NCBI RefSeq assembly: GCF_000009625.1
Contig: NC_002678.2
Location: 5,798,001-5,862,000, forward strand
Direction: 5' to 3'
Source of the DNA: Mesorhizobium japonicum MAFF 303099
Lineage (GTDB): Bacteria > Pseudomonadota > Alphaproteobacteria > Rhizobiales > Rhizobiaceae
Length of the DNA: 64,000 bases
Made by a program: the position numbers and the translations under genes. The notes below the pieces were generated by a model. That model had not been told where the DNA came from and did no database searches. It saw only the letters and a list, made by a program, of their open reading frames with translations. Shown piece by piece: positions 44,932-53,818 of this stretch; the stretch's first letter is position 1, and each line of letters begins with the position of its first letter.

Positions 44932-45929
44932 GTCCTGTTCAAGTGGTACTCGGCAATGACCACAGCAAGGATCAGCAGTGAGCCTTTTGCCAGCAATTGA
45001 TAGAAGGTTGGCACGGACGTCAGTATCATTCCGTTGTTGAGCACGCCAATGATGGCGACACCGAGCAGCGCGCCGACAATCGTGCCCTTGCCGCCCTGCA
45101 GGGCACAGCCACCCAGCACGGCCGCCGTTATCGCCTCGAGTTCCAGGCCCTGGGACCCGGATACGGGCTGACCCGAACCGGTACGGGCGGCCAGCAGGAT
45201 CCCGGCCAATCCGGCGGCAACACCACTCATGATGTAGATGCCGACGCGGTAGCGGTTGATGTTGATGCCCGAGAAGCGGGCGACAACGGGATTGCCGCCC
45301 AGTGCATAGATGTTGCGGCCGACGATCGAACGCGCGAGGAAGAGGTGGAATGCGATCGCGGTCAGCACCAAAATCCAGACCAGCAACGGCAGGCCGAGGA
45401 TGCGTCCAATGCCGATGAACCGGAACGTATCGCTGAAGATGGCGATTGACTGGCCGTCGGACATGATGAAGGCGATGCCGCGAAAGATCGCCATGGTGCC
45501 GAGCGTGGCAATGACCGCGTTGACGCGCCCGTAGGTGATGATGAGGCCGTTGACGAGACCGGCAAGACCACCAAGCACCAGGCCGGCAACGATGCCGGCC
45601 GCCGGCGACCCGGTCGCCTGGATGGCCATTGCCGTCGAGACTGTGGTTAGACCGACAGTGGCGCCGACAGCGATATCGAGACCGCCGGCGACGATGACCA
45701 CGGTCTGGCTCATCGCCAGCACGCCGAGAATGGTGACGCCAAGGCCGATGTTGAGCAGGTTTCGGCTCGAGAAGAACACGTCGCCGCGCAACGAGCCGAA
45801 GATGATGATGAGAATGGCGAGCGCGACCAGAAGGCTGATGTTGTGAACGCCAAGGCGCTCCACAAGGCGCGTGGAAGCGCCCCTGGCGTCGGTCTGCGCT
45901 TTCGATGCGCGAAGCTCGAGGCTGTTCAT
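44928..45929 (-). CDS. Sugar ABC transporter permease, RbsC type
   Basis: 333 aa with about eight to ten membrane segments. The family stretch MSQTVVIVAGGLDIAVGATV and the coupling motif ALGGNPVVARFSGININRYR (E/A-A-x-x-x-G) identify the RbsC/XylH-like permeases of pentose/hexose importers. It overlaps the ATPase stop by 4 bp upstream and the GntR start by 4 bp downstream, so the whole operon is coupled. Confidence 0.9.
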   Translation of the reverse strand: MNSLELRASKAQTDARGASTRLVERLGVHNISLLVALAILIIIFGSLRGDVFFSSRNLLNIGLGVTILGVLAMSQTVVIVAGGLDIAVGATVGLTTVSTAMAIQATGSPAAGIVAGLVLGGLAGLVNGLIITYGRVNAVIATLGTMAIFRGIAFIMSDGQSIAIFSDTFRFIGIGRILGLPLLVWILVLTAIAFHLFLARSIVGRNIYALGGNPVVARFSGININRYRVGIYIMSGVAAGLAGILLAARTGSGQPVSGSQGLELEAITAAVLGGCALQGGKGTIVGALLGVAIIGVLNNGMILTSVPTFYQLLAKGSLLILAVVIAEYHLNRT

Positions 45930-47449
45930 TGAATGTAGTCTCCAGGCGATGATGCGGATTGCGGCATGGCGTGTTTGAGGATCGTCGCTTCGTCGATGTC
46001 GGGGCGGGCAAGCTCGGCCGTGATGCGGCCTCCTGCCATGACAAGAACCCTGTCGGCGAGACCGATCAGTTCCGGCATTTCCGAGGAAATCAGGATGATA
46101 CCAATGCCGCTTGCCGCGAGTTCATCGATCAGCCGATAGATTTCCGCCTTGGCGCCGATGTCGATGCCGCGCGTCGGTTCGTCGAGGATGAGCAGCATCG
46201 GCTGCCGGGCAAGCCAGCGCGCCAGAACGACCTTCTGCTGATTGCCACCCGACAGTTTCGAAACCTGCTCGTCGAGGTTGGGTGCCTTGATCGACATCTT
46301 GGCAGCCAGCGGCGAGACAATCTCCATTGCCTTGCGCCGGTTGAAGAAGCCGAAGCTCGATGTCTTGTCGGGCACGCAAAGTGCTGCGTTGTCGAGAATG
46401 CTTCTGAACAGCAGCAACGCCTCGTGCTTGCGGTCTTCGGGAGCAAAACCGATGCCCGCGACGATCGCCGCATGCGGACTGTTGGGGAGAACGGGCACGC
46501 CGTTCATGGCTATGGTGCCGGCGATGCGCCGGTCATATCCGACAATCGCCTTTGCCAGTTCGGAGCGGCCCGCACCCATGAGGCCGGCGATGCCGAGCAC
46601 CTCACCGCGACGAACCCTGAGGCTGACATCGTTGACGCGGTCGGTGGTCAATCCCGCCACATCAAGCAATTGTTCCCCGGACCGCCAGGTCTCGCGAGTG
46701 AAAAGATCGTCGATGTTGCGGCCGACCATGAGCTTGGCGATGGTCTGCTCGCTGGCGCCGGCCGCCGGCGAATCGTCGACCAGCCTGCCGTCGCGCAAAA
46801 CGACAATGCGGTCGGCCAGATCGATGATCTCGTTCAGCCGGTGCGAGATGTAGATGATCGACGTGCCCTTCTCGCGCAGCCTGCGGACGACGGAAAACAG
46901 GCGACGCGCTTCATCATCGGTCAGCGACGAGGTCGGCTCATCGAAGGCGATCAGCCGGCCGCCGGCGCGGATGGCGCGCATGATCTCAATCATCTGGCGT
47001 TGCGCCGGGCCGAGCGTGCCGCAGAGTTGGCGTGGCCGCATGTCCTGCTGCATGCCGAAGGTCGCAAGGACCCGGTCGGTCTGCTCCTCCAGCTTGCGCC
47101 AGTCGAGCAGGACGCCTGCCAGGCGCGGCAATTCGCCGACGAAAATGTTCTCGGCCACCGTCAGGTTCGGAACGATCTCCGGCTCCTGATGGATGACGCG
47201 GATCCCGGCCCGGTGGCTGTCGCGCGGTTCGCCGAAAACGATCGGCGTGGAACCATGCCGCACGGTGCCGGTGTCCGGTCCGGACACGCCCTCGAGAATG
47301 CGCATCATCGTTGATTTGCCGGCGCCATTCTCGCCGACCAAAGCGAGCACCTCGCCTGGCCGGAAAGCAATCGAGACGTTGTCGAGCGCCTGGACGACGC
47401 CGAAGCGTTTCGATATGCCGTCGAGCGAGAAGAAGTCCGATTGCGTCAA
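45926..47449 (-). CDS. Sugar ABC transporter ATP-binding protein, RbsA type
   Basis: 507 aa tandem ATPase. Domain 1 has Walker A GENGAGKS at 39-46, signature CGTLGPAQRQMIEI (degenerate LSGGQ) and Walker B RLIAFDEPTSSLTD. Domain 2 has degenerate Walker A (GLMGAGRSELAKAI), intact signature LSGGNQQKVVLAR and LLILDEPTRGIDIG. Note that the domain 1 signature TLGPAQ lacks the canonical LSGGQ, an oddity shared by some sugar-type ATPases. It powers the RbsC-like permease and the binding protein encoded upstream. Confidence 0.9.
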   Translation of the reverse strand: MTQSDFFSLDGISKRFGVVQALDNVSIAFRPGEVLALVGENGAGKSTMMRILEGVSGPDTGTVRHGSTPIVFGEPRDSHRAGIRVIHQEPEIVPNLTVAENIFVGELPRLAGVLLDWRKLEEQTDRVLATFGMQQDMRPRQLCGTLGPAQRQMIEIMRAIRAGGRLIAFDEPTSSLTDDEARRLFSVVRRLREKGTSIIYISHRLNEIIDLADRIVVLRDGRLVDDSPAAGASEQTIAKLMVGRNIDDLFTRETWRSGEQLLDVAGLTTDRVNDVSLRVRRGEVLGIAGLMGAGRSELAKAIVGYDRRIAGTIAMNGVPVLPNSPHAAIVAGIGFAPEDRKHEALLLFRSILDNAALCVPDKTSSFGFFNRRKAMEIVSPLAAKMSIKAPNLDEQVSKLSGGNQQKVVLARWLARQPMLLILDEPTRGIDIGAKAEIYRLIDELAASGIGIILISSEMPELIGLADRVLVMAGGRITAELARPDIDEATILKHAMPQSASSPGDYIQ

Positions 47450-47485
47450 AGCTCACTCCCAAGGATCGATCCGAGCAGTTGAAGA

Positions 47486-47514
47486 GCGTCATGCGCCCTG
47501 GAGGCGCATGACGC
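47486..47514 (-). terminator. Perfect 12-bp stem hairpin between sugar-binding protein and ATPase genes
   Basis: GCGTCATGCGCC and its exact complement flank a 5-nt loop, starting about 10 nt after the binding-protein stop. There is no T-run. As in other binding-protein operons it probably stabilises the upstream mRNA and lowers read-through. Confidence 0.6.
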
Positions 47515-47523
47515 AGGTCCGGC

Positions 47524-48507
47524 TCAGTGGCAGAGCTTGGCCTTGTAGTCCGATGCAAAATTGCCGGCGGTGATGTATTCCGGGTCCGTGAAGGACTGAA
47601 CGGGCAGCTTCGTTCCGTCCTTGATCGAGGCCAGCAGGATCTTCACCGCCAGCGCGCCATGGTTTGCCGAATTGAGCCACATCGTACCACGGAATGCCGA
47701 GGGCTTTCCTGATCCGAAGGCCTCGCAAGCGCGGCTGCCGTCAATGCCGATGCCCATGCCCTGGTCCGCGGCATAGCCGGCGTTTTCCAGCGCGCGCGCC
47801 GCACCCAACACGCCGTCATCGTTGCAGGAATAGAAGATCCAGTTGGTGACGCCGGGATTGGCCGTCAATGTGGTGGTCATGACGTCGATGGCGTTGACCA
47901 TCGTGTTGTCATAGGGGACGCGAAGGATGTTTGCCGGCTTGAAATCGGGCACTGCCTTCAGGAACGCTTCCTCGGCACCCTTGTTGCGCTGCATGCAGGT
48001 GTCGGCCTTGCGGTCCTCGATCGAGGCGATACGCACCTCCTTGCCGGCCCAGCCATCGGCCTTGTAGAGCTTGGCCAGTTCTTCGCCCACCCGCGCACCG
48101 ATATTATAGGCATTCATGCCGACATAGGGAACCTGGGTGCCGTCCTGGTAGTAGATATCGTCATCGACCGCCACCAGGGGGATTTTCGCCGCCTTGGCCT
48201 TCTCGGCGATGACCGGTCCCAGCGCCTTGTCGGGAACGACGATTGCGATGCCCTTGACGCCGTCACCGACCATCGTGTCGAAGGTGGTGATCGTCAGATT
48301 GGAGTCGAACTGGACGTCTTGCGACACGAAGGTGGCGCCGGCCGCCTCGGCCGCTTTCTTGGCGCCGCCGACTTCGGCGACGAACCATGGATGCTCGCCC
48401 ATCTTGTTGATGTAGCCGATCTTGATGTCGTCGGCGCTTGCCGCGCCAGCCATCAGTCCGGCGGCCAATATCGCCACTGTTGCCAGAGCCTTTGTCGTCG
48501 TTTTCAT
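47524..48507 (-). CDS. Sugar ABC transporter substrate-binding protein (Peripla_BP_4, ribose/arabinose type)
   Basis: 327 aa. A Sec signal peptide (MKTTTKALATVAILAAGLMA, cleavage near ASA-DD) is followed by the periplasmic type I fold IKIGYINKMGEHPWFVAEVG, ending in a lone Cys-His tail (KLCH). Internal repeats of Cys at KADTCMQRN and SRACEAFG may form a disulfide. Length and motifs match binding proteins for L-arabinose/galactose-like hexoses. ATG 48507 is the family start. Highest-expressed gene expected because of the downstream hairpin. Confidence 0.88.
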   Translation of the reverse strand: MKTTTKALATVAILAAGLMAGAASADDIKIGYINKMGEHPWFVAEVGGAKKAAEAAGATFVSQDVQFDSNLTITTFDTMVGDGVKGIAIVVPDKALGPVIAEKAKAAKIPLVAVDDDIYYQDGTQVPYVGMNAYNIGARVGEELAKLYKADGWAGKEVRIASIEDRKADTCMQRNKGAEEAFLKAVPDFKPANILRVPYDNTMVNAIDVMTTTLTANPGVTNWIFYSCNDDGVLGAARALENAGYAADQGMGIGIDGSRACEAFGSGKPSAFRGTMWLNSANHGALAVKILLASIKDGTKLPVQSFTDPEYITAGNFASDYKAKLCH

Positions 48508-48529
48508 GTGGATCCTCCCTGCTTGGTTG

Positions 48530-49306
48530 TCAGTCATGGTAGAGAACCGAGCGTCCACCATCGATGGTGATCGTCTCGGCATTGATGAACGGCGCTTCGT
48601 CCGAAGCGAGGAAAACCGCCGTCATTGCAACTTCGTCCGGCCGGCCAATGCGCTTGGGCGGATGAAGGTCGTAGGCCCGCCGCTTCTCCTCGGCCGGGTC
48701 CGGAAACGTGTTCCAATAGGCTTCCGCGATCGGCGTCTCGATGTAGCCGGGGGCGATCGCATTCACGCGGATGCCGCGCGCCGCATATTCGATGCCGAGC
48801 GAGCGGGTCAGGCCGACAAGCGCATGCTTGGCGACCGGATAGGGAAATGTGTGGGGAATGATCTTGAAGGCGTGGCAGCTGGCTATGTTGACGATCGATC
48901 CCGAACCGTTCGCCAGCATCGTCGGCAACACCGCCTTGGCACAGGACCACGCGGCCTGGAGGTCGAGCCTGAGGCAACGGTCCCATTCCGCGTCCGGCAT
49001 AGACAAGGGCTCGTAAAAGACGTTGGCGCCTGCATTGTTGACGAGCACGTTGACGCCGCCATAGGCCGCGATCGTCTTCGCCACCATGTCGGCCACTGCC
49101 GCTGTGTCGGTGACATCGGTTTCGACGAAAAGGGCGTCGGCGCCGTTGGCACGCAATTCGTCGGCGGCCGCCTTGCCGGTTGCCGCATTGAGCTCGGCAA
49201 TCACGGTCTTTGCTCCCTGCATCGCAAAGGCCCGGGCAGTGGCTGCACCAATGCCCTGGCCGGCGCCGGTGACGATTGCGATCTTCCCCTGAAGCCTGCC
49301 TGTCAT
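48530..49306 (-). CDS. Short-chain dehydrogenase/reductase, sugar dehydrogenase-like
   Basis: 258 aa. Cofactor motif AIVTGAGQGIGAATARAF, NNAG in LVNNAGANVFYEP, catalytic Ser in NIASCHAFKII and the pair Y-x-x-x-K in YPVAKHALVGL. The acidic residue in VIAELNAATG after strand 2 points to NAD. In this operon it probably oxidises the sugar (for example L-fucose, galactose or arabinose) to its lactone. Lies between dehydratase and binding-protein genes. Confidence 0.88.
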   Translation of the reverse strand: MTGRLQGKIAIVTGAGQGIGAATARAFAMQGAKTVIAELNAATGKAAADELRANGADALFVETDVTDTAAVADMVAKTIAAYGGVNVLVNNAGANVFYEPLSMPDAEWDRCLRLDLQAAWSCAKAVLPTMLANGSGSIVNIASCHAFKIIPHTFPYPVAKHALVGLTRSLGIEYAARGIRVNAIAPGYIETPIAEAYWNTFPDPAEEKRRAYDLHPPKRIGRPDEVAMTAVFLASDEAPFINAETITIDGGRSVLYHD

Positions 49307-49311
49307 GGCGC

Positions 49312-50484
49312 TCACCAATCGACCACGGTGCCGTCGGGCATGACGGCGTTGCGGGCATGCAGGACTTCCTGCTTGAAGGGGTGGCGCGCGATGACATCTT
49401 CATTCACGGTGACGCCAAGGCCCGGCAGATCGGGCACGTCCCAGCGGCCGGGCTTGCGATCGATCGGCCAGGTGACGACGTCGTCGTACCAGGCGACCGC
49501 GCCCGACATCTCCTCCTGGATGATGACGTTCGGTGTCGATATGCCGAAGTGAAGCGCTGCGACGCCGGCGATCGGGCCGAGCGGGTTGTGCGGCGCAAGG
49601 CCGATGCCGGCGGTTTCGGCCAGAGCCGCGATCTTCTTGGTCTCGAGCAGACCGCCAGTATGGCAGATATCGGGCTGGGCAATGTTAAAGGCGCGCGCCG
49701 CAACCGATTGCGTGAATTCGCGGCGCCCGATCAGCCGCTCGCCGGACGCGATGGGGATCGCCGATCGCGCGGTGATATGCGCCAGGCCGGCGACATCTTC
49801 CGGCGGTACCGGCTCTTCGGCGAACATGATGCGGGCCGGTTCGATCGCCTTGAGATAGTCCATTGCCGCGTTGACGGAGGCCGGGCGTCCGTGAAAGTCG
49901 ACCATGATGTCGATATCGGGACCGACGGCCTCGCGCAGCGCGCCAACCATGTCGGCAACGGAATCGACCGCCTTCGCCGGCGAGACATAGTGGGTGTAGG
50001 GAATGCAGACGACCTTGACGGCGTCGTAGCCGGCCTGCGTGACGATGCGCCCGCGTTCGACGATCGTGTCCGCCGACCCGCTCTCATAGACCGCCTTCAT
50101 GTCGCCGAGGCCGAGATGCGTATAGGTGCGCAGATAGTCGCGGACCTGGCCGCCGAGAAGCCGCCAGACGGGGACACCCAGCGACTTGCCCAGAATGTCC
50201 CAGAGCGCGATCTCGATGCCGCTGACGGCCGACATTCCCTCGACCCCGAGACGCCAGAAGCCGTGGCGGGTAAGGATCTGGTAGCACTGCTCCACATTGC
50301 GCGGGTCCTGCCCGATGAGCAATGCCTCAAGATCCTGAAGCGCGCCAACGACGGCACGCGTCTTCCATTCCAGCGTTGCCTCGCCCCAGCCAAACAGACC
50401 GGGCTCATCGGTTTCGACCCGAACAAAAACCCAGTTGCGCATTTCCGCGTTGCAGACGAGCGCCTTGATGGCCGTAATTTTCAT
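49312..50484 (-). CDS. Mandelate racemase/enolase-superfamily dehydratase, D-galactonate dehydratase-like
   Basis: 390 aa. Metal ligands D196 (IDIMVDFHGRP), E223 (FAEEPVPPED) and E249 (IASGERLIGR) and the paired histidines H198 and H299 (APHNPLGPI) fit the DgoD/mannonate dehydratase subgroup. It removes water from an aldonic acid to a 2-keto-3-deoxy acid. First gene of the sugar operon, preceded by an AT-rich promoter/operator. Sugar acid identity (galactonate, gluconate, fuconate-like) is not fixed. Confidence 0.86.
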   Translation of the reverse strand: MKITAIKALVCNAEMRNWVFVRVETDEPGLFGWGEATLEWKTRAVVGALQDLEALLIGQDPRNVEQCYQILTRHGFWRLGVEGMSAVSGIEIALWDILGKSLGVPVWRLLGGQVRDYLRTYTHLGLGDMKAVYESGSADTIVERGRIVTQAGYDAVKVVCIPYTHYVSPAKAVDSVADMVGALREAVGPDIDIMVDFHGRPASVNAAMDYLKAIEPARIMFAEEPVPPEDVAGLAHITARSAIPIASGERLIGRREFTQSVAARAFNIAQPDICHTGGLLETKKIAALAETAGIGLAPHNPLGPIAGVAALHFGISTPNVIIQEEMSGAVAWYDDVVTWPIDRKPGRWDVPDLPGLGVTVNEDVIARHPFKQEVLHARNAVMPDGTVVDW

Positions 50485-50786
50485 AGGTGCTCCCAGATGT
50501 GTCGTCTTTTTTACCGTTATTATGTATGATTTATTATGAATAATATGAGCAAGTCAAGCGCGGCATAGGGCTGCCCCGGCTTCGCGTCGATCGGCGTTGA
50601 CGGTTGGCCAGAGCGAGGACGGTCGAAATGCGGATTTGGCTGCGTTCCGGCGGCAAGATCATGCCGACTGGGCGCAGAAGAGATCAGTGAGGACGAGGCG
50701 ACCCTCACGAGAGGCGACATCAACAAAGCGCCGCGTACCCCGATGGTGACCTTGCCTCAAATCTGAGCTTGGCTAGAGTTCGCGGC
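50485..50786. promoter_or_regulatory. Divergent promoter region of the sugar operon, 302 bp
   Basis: Just upstream of the dehydratase ATG is an AT-rich block at 50511-50550 with two copies of TTATTATG (50517-50524 and 50531-50538, 14 bp apart) and an inverted repeat ATTAT-GA-ATAAT at 50533-50544. This is the best candidate for the GntR operator and promoter. The rest of the region up to the VOC gene shows no recognisable signal. Confidence 0.4.
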
Positions 50787-51170
50787 ATGCTGAACGCCAT
50801 TCACCACGTCGCGCTGATCTGCACCGACTACGACCGGTCGCGACGGTTCTACGTCGAACTCCTCGGCCTCGATCTGATCCGGGAGGTCTATCGGCAGGAG
50901 CGGCAGTCATGGAAGGCGGATCTGCGGATCGGATCCGTCCAGCTGGAATTGTTCTCCTTCCCCGCTCCGGCGATGCGGCCATCCCATCCAGAGGCGACGG
51001 GCCTGAGGCATCTGGCGTTTGCCGTGGCGGATCTTGATCCCGTAATTACGCGCCTGGAAGCCGCCGGCGTTGCGGTCGAGCCAATCCGGATCGACCCATA
51101 TACAGACCAACGGTTTACCTTTTTCCGCGACCCGGATGGATTGCCGCTCGAACTCTACGAAACTCCATAA
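50787..51170 (+). CDS. VOC-family protein (glyoxalase I-like, GloA2 type)
   Basis: 127 aa with two beta-alpha-beta-beta-beta units. LNAIHHVALICTDYDRSRRF starts the first unit, with metal-ligand His near residue 5 and Glu in VQLELFSFP; the second unit has GLRHLAFAVADLD and LPLELYET. It resembles small lactoylglutathione-lyase-like/SMU1112c-like proteins. ATG 50787 is the family start. It is transcribed alone and divergent from the sugar operon. Confidence 0.85.
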   Translation: MLNAIHHVALICTDYDRSRRFYVELLGLDLIREVYRQERQSWKADLRIGSVQLELFSFPAPAMRPSHPEATGLRHLAFAVADLDPVITRLEAAGVAVEPIRIDPYTDQRFTFFRDPDGLPLELYETP

Positions 51171-51194
51171 AGAACTCGAGAGGTTCAGCGCGAG

Positions 51195-51290
51195 CTATGC
51201 CGTGATGGCGGTTATCCTGAGCGCATCGGTGTCGTGTCCGAAATTCGGCTGAAACACGAAGGTGTCAATCCCGACGTGTTTCACCCTCGC
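51195..51290 (-). pseudogene. Possible RTX/hemolysin-type C-terminal fragment
   Basis: The last 31 codons of a minus-strand frame include GIDTFVFQPNFGHDT, the pattern (D-T-F-V-F-x-P-N-F-G-x-D-T) that closes calcium-binding RTX repeats in secreted rhizobial proteins. No repeats or upstream domains are left. Only a short sequence match supports it. Confidence 0.3.
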
Positions 51291-51412
51291 AGCCACCGCC
51301 CAGAACCTCCGGAAACTCGCAAAGCTCATCCCGGTGCCGGAACCAAAGCCAGCCTGACCGCAGTCGTGCGCCCGCAAGCCTGCGTCACCCCTGATGCGGC
51401 TCCCGCTAAAGG

Positions 51413-52402
51413 TCAGGTTTGGCCGGGAACATCCGAAGCCGCACGTCTCACAGGCTCGACCGCTCCGCCTGCGGTGAGCAACGAGGTAAACATGTGCGCA
51501 TAGTTCTCCGCCTGGACGCGCCAATCCCACCCTCGGATCGTCTCGATCATGCGGGCGGCCATCCGCGATCTGAGCGATGGCGTGTCCCGCAACAGGGCGA
51601 GCTTGTCCGCAAGCCCTTCCGCGGTTCCATCGAAGAACAGCCCGTTGTCGCCATCTTGAACCAGCTCGGGCATGTTTCCCACACGGGTCGTCACCAAGGG
51701 GATACCGCACGCCGCCGCCTCCAAGCAAGGATTGGGGGTGCCTTCGCTGCGACTGGCGCAGACATAAACGTCGAGATCCCGGTAGAAGTCGAGCATTTCG
51801 TCATGGTTGCGCCAGTGTTGCTCCCGAATCGCAGTCAGTAGCCGTGCGCCCGGCACGGCAGCGACCGCGGGCTCGATGACGTCGTGGAAGCCGCGATGTG
51901 CCGGACCATGGTTGCCGAGACTTCCTGCCCATCCGACGCGGAGCTCGCCAGAATAGGGTTGTGGCTCTGGTGGGCGGCAAAAGAATGTCGTGTCGACTCC
52001 ATTAGGCGTGTAGTGGACCGGAATACGCAGTAGAGGAGCGTATTCATGCTCGAGCTTCCGGTTGTTGACAAAGACAGCGCGCGCCAGCCGATGCAGGGTA
52101 GCGAGCCCGGGCTCGCGGAATTCGCCTTCCAGCTCTCTGTGGCTGCAGATCCCGATGACCAGCCTGTCAGACCGCCGGGCGAGGACCGATTCCGGCAGGG
52201 GCAGCTTCGCGATCTGGAACCAATAGAAGATGAGCACGATATCCGCGGCGTTCACGTCGGACTCGGTCACATCATGCTGAAATCGTTGGACGATCTCGAA
52301 CCTTCTTTCCAGCACGCGCCGAAGATTCTGGGTTTTTCTATCGATCGCCCAGCCGGGTCGGTCCGCGATCGCCAGGATGCGGGGGAGGTGTACGTCGCTC
52401 AC
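51413..52402 (-). CDS. Glycosyltransferase, GT4-like
   Basis: 329 aa GT-B-type enzyme. The donor-site motif SEGTPNPCLEAAACG (E-x7-E-like) followed by IPLVTTRVGNMPELVQDGDN is diagnostic, as is RVGWAGSLGNHGPAHRGF in the middle. Start is taken as GTG 52402 because it overlaps the stop of the upstream glycosyltransferase as GTGA; an ATG 33 nt further upstream is the alternative. It transfers an activated sugar to a lipid- or glycan-linked acceptor, possibly surface polysaccharide, by inference. Confidence 0.82.
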   Translation of the reverse strand: MSDVHLPRILAIADRPGWAIDRKTQNLRRVLERRFEIVQRFQHDVTESDVNAADIVLIFYWFQIAKLPLPESVLARRSDRLVIGICSHRELEGEFREPGLATLHRLARAVFVNNRKLEHEYAPLLRIPVHYTPNGVDTTFFCRPPEPQPYSGELRVGWAGSLGNHGPAHRGFHDVIEPAVAAVPGARLLTAIREQHWRNHDEMLDFYRDLDVYVCASRSEGTPNPCLEAAACGIPLVTTRVGNMPELVQDGDNGLFFDGTAEGLADKLALLRDTPSLRSRMAARMIETIRGWDWRVQAENYAHMFTSLLTAGGAVEPVRRAASDVPGQT

Positions 52403-53436
52403 GAGGCGTACCGCGCAAGCCAGTGCGCCAGCCATGGATTGGCCTCGTCCAGATCATCGTCTGTCGCAGTGGTGCGCACCTGGGTAATGTCCGGCAGTTG
52501 GATATCCTCTGGCCGCAAGCGGGGTCGCCATCCGTGCCAACCACGACCATCGACCTCCTCGCTCAGGAACCGGCGGCCACCATACTTGCGCGCGGCGTGC
52601 TCTGCGCTCAGGAACAGATAATGCTTCATGCGAAAACGCTCGGGGGAGAGCCTCACCGGTCCCTCGAAGCGTACGCGATGGCCCCCTGACCACGCAATCT
52701 CAATGGGGCCGTCCTGTTTCTTGTACGCACGAACGCAGTGCGGGGAGAACGGCCGGAAGGGGTAGTAGGTGCGCAGCGTGTGTTGATAATCGGGATTGTC
52801 GTGATCGGGGGCTTCCCTGGTGGGAATGAACGTGAACTCGGAAGACTCGATCGCATTGAAGCCGAGTGCGTCAGCTGCTGCAATGGCGGAGACCAACGAT
52901 GAGTATGAAGTCGGCGGAAGGTGGATCTCGTCAGCGTCAAGATGCATGAGCCAGTCAGCTTCGAGCGACTGAAATAGTTCCTCTTTGCGACGAAGAAGCT
53001 GCTCCCAGCAATACCAGCCGTTGTGCGGGATGCTTTCGAATCCTATCAATCCGGCCCCGCGGTAGCGCTGGGCAATCTCAAGCGTTCTGTCCGTCGACTG
53101 ATTGTCGCAAATGTAGACCTGTACGCCTTGATGAAAGAGGTTCTCGAGACATCCGGCGACGAACCGTTCTTCGTTCCGTGTTGTAAGCACCGCGACGACT
53201 CGCGGGGAGTTCCGCTCACGCGCAGCATGCGCAATGTGGGTGTTGAGTTCGACCAAGTTCCTCAATCCTTCGTTGTATGCTTCCGGATGCCATGCTGGCC
53301 GCTCAACTAATATGGCGCAATTACTGAACTTGGCCGAAATGACAAGTCTAATGAGCGAGGGCGGCCATGCCAACGCGCCGCATTTCGTACTTACTCCCCC
53401 CTGCAGGTCGAGGTGTTCGCCCGCGATCAACGCCAT
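52399..53436 (-). CDS. Glycosyltransferase family 2 protein
   Basis: 345 aa. The GT-A core starts at about residue 78 (RVVAVLTTRNEERFVAGCLE), with nucleotide-sugar contact DNQSTDRT and the metal-binding DxD in WLMHLDADEIHLP. The first 77 residues are less typical, so the true start may be internal. It is coupled to the GT4-like gene by a GTGA overlap. The pair has no polymerase, flippase or export gene nearby. Confidence 0.82.
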   Translation of the reverse strand: MALIAGEHLDLQGGVSTKCGALAWPPSLIRLVISAKFSNCAILVERPAWHPEAYNEGLRNLVELNTHIAHAARERNSPRVVAVLTTRNEERFVAGCLENLFHQGVQVYICDNQSTDRTLEIAQRYRGAGLIGFESIPHNGWYCWEQLLRRKEELFQSLEADWLMHLDADEIHLPPTSYSSLVSAIAAADALGFNAIESSEFTFIPTREAPDHDNPDYQHTLRTYYPFRPFSPHCVRAYKKQDGPIEIAWSGGHRVRFEGPVRLSPERFRMKHYLFLSAEHAARKYGGRRFLSEEVDGRGWHGWRPRLRPEDIQLPDITQVRTTATDDDLDEANPWLAHWLARYAS

Positions 53437-53818
53437 TCCATGGCAGGAAAAGGCGCCCAGTCGGGGCCGCCCCGCTGCGTTTCACCCGGTTCTTCGCTCT
53501 ACGCTATCGGATCAACGACCTGTCGAGGCCCTGAGGCGCTCTCCGCTCTGAGCGCATGGATGGCAGACGTTTTTGGATCGTACTTCTCGGGCCAAATCAC
53601 ACGGAAGCGCGTGCGGCTCTTCACCGAGTTTGTGTCCCGCAGGCTCGCCGCCTGCGCGCCGGTTCTCGCGGGGTTGTCCCTGTCGCGCAACTGACTCCCA
53701 GTAGGTCGCCGGCAACGCTCGCCGTGATCCGGCCGGAAGCCGAGCTGCGATCGCTTGAAGCGGCGTCGCGGTCAATCCCTCGCGCTGCTGACGGTAGTCT
53801 TCGGCTATAGCCTCTCAA
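53437..53818. other. Intergenic region, 382 bp, no gene recognised
   Basis: It lies between the glycosyltransferase start and the stop of the enolase-superfamily gene, both on the minus strand. It should contain the promoter of the glycosyltransferase pair. I see no recognisable operator, RNA gene or protein remnant. Confidence 0.4.

Noticed and set aside
44125..46044. A continuous 639-codon minus-strand frame covering the GntR regulator and most of the permease gene
   Set aside because: The first 371 codons are an arginine/histidine-rich out-of-frame reading of the RbsC-like permease; the real regulator starts at 44931 with an ATGA overlap.
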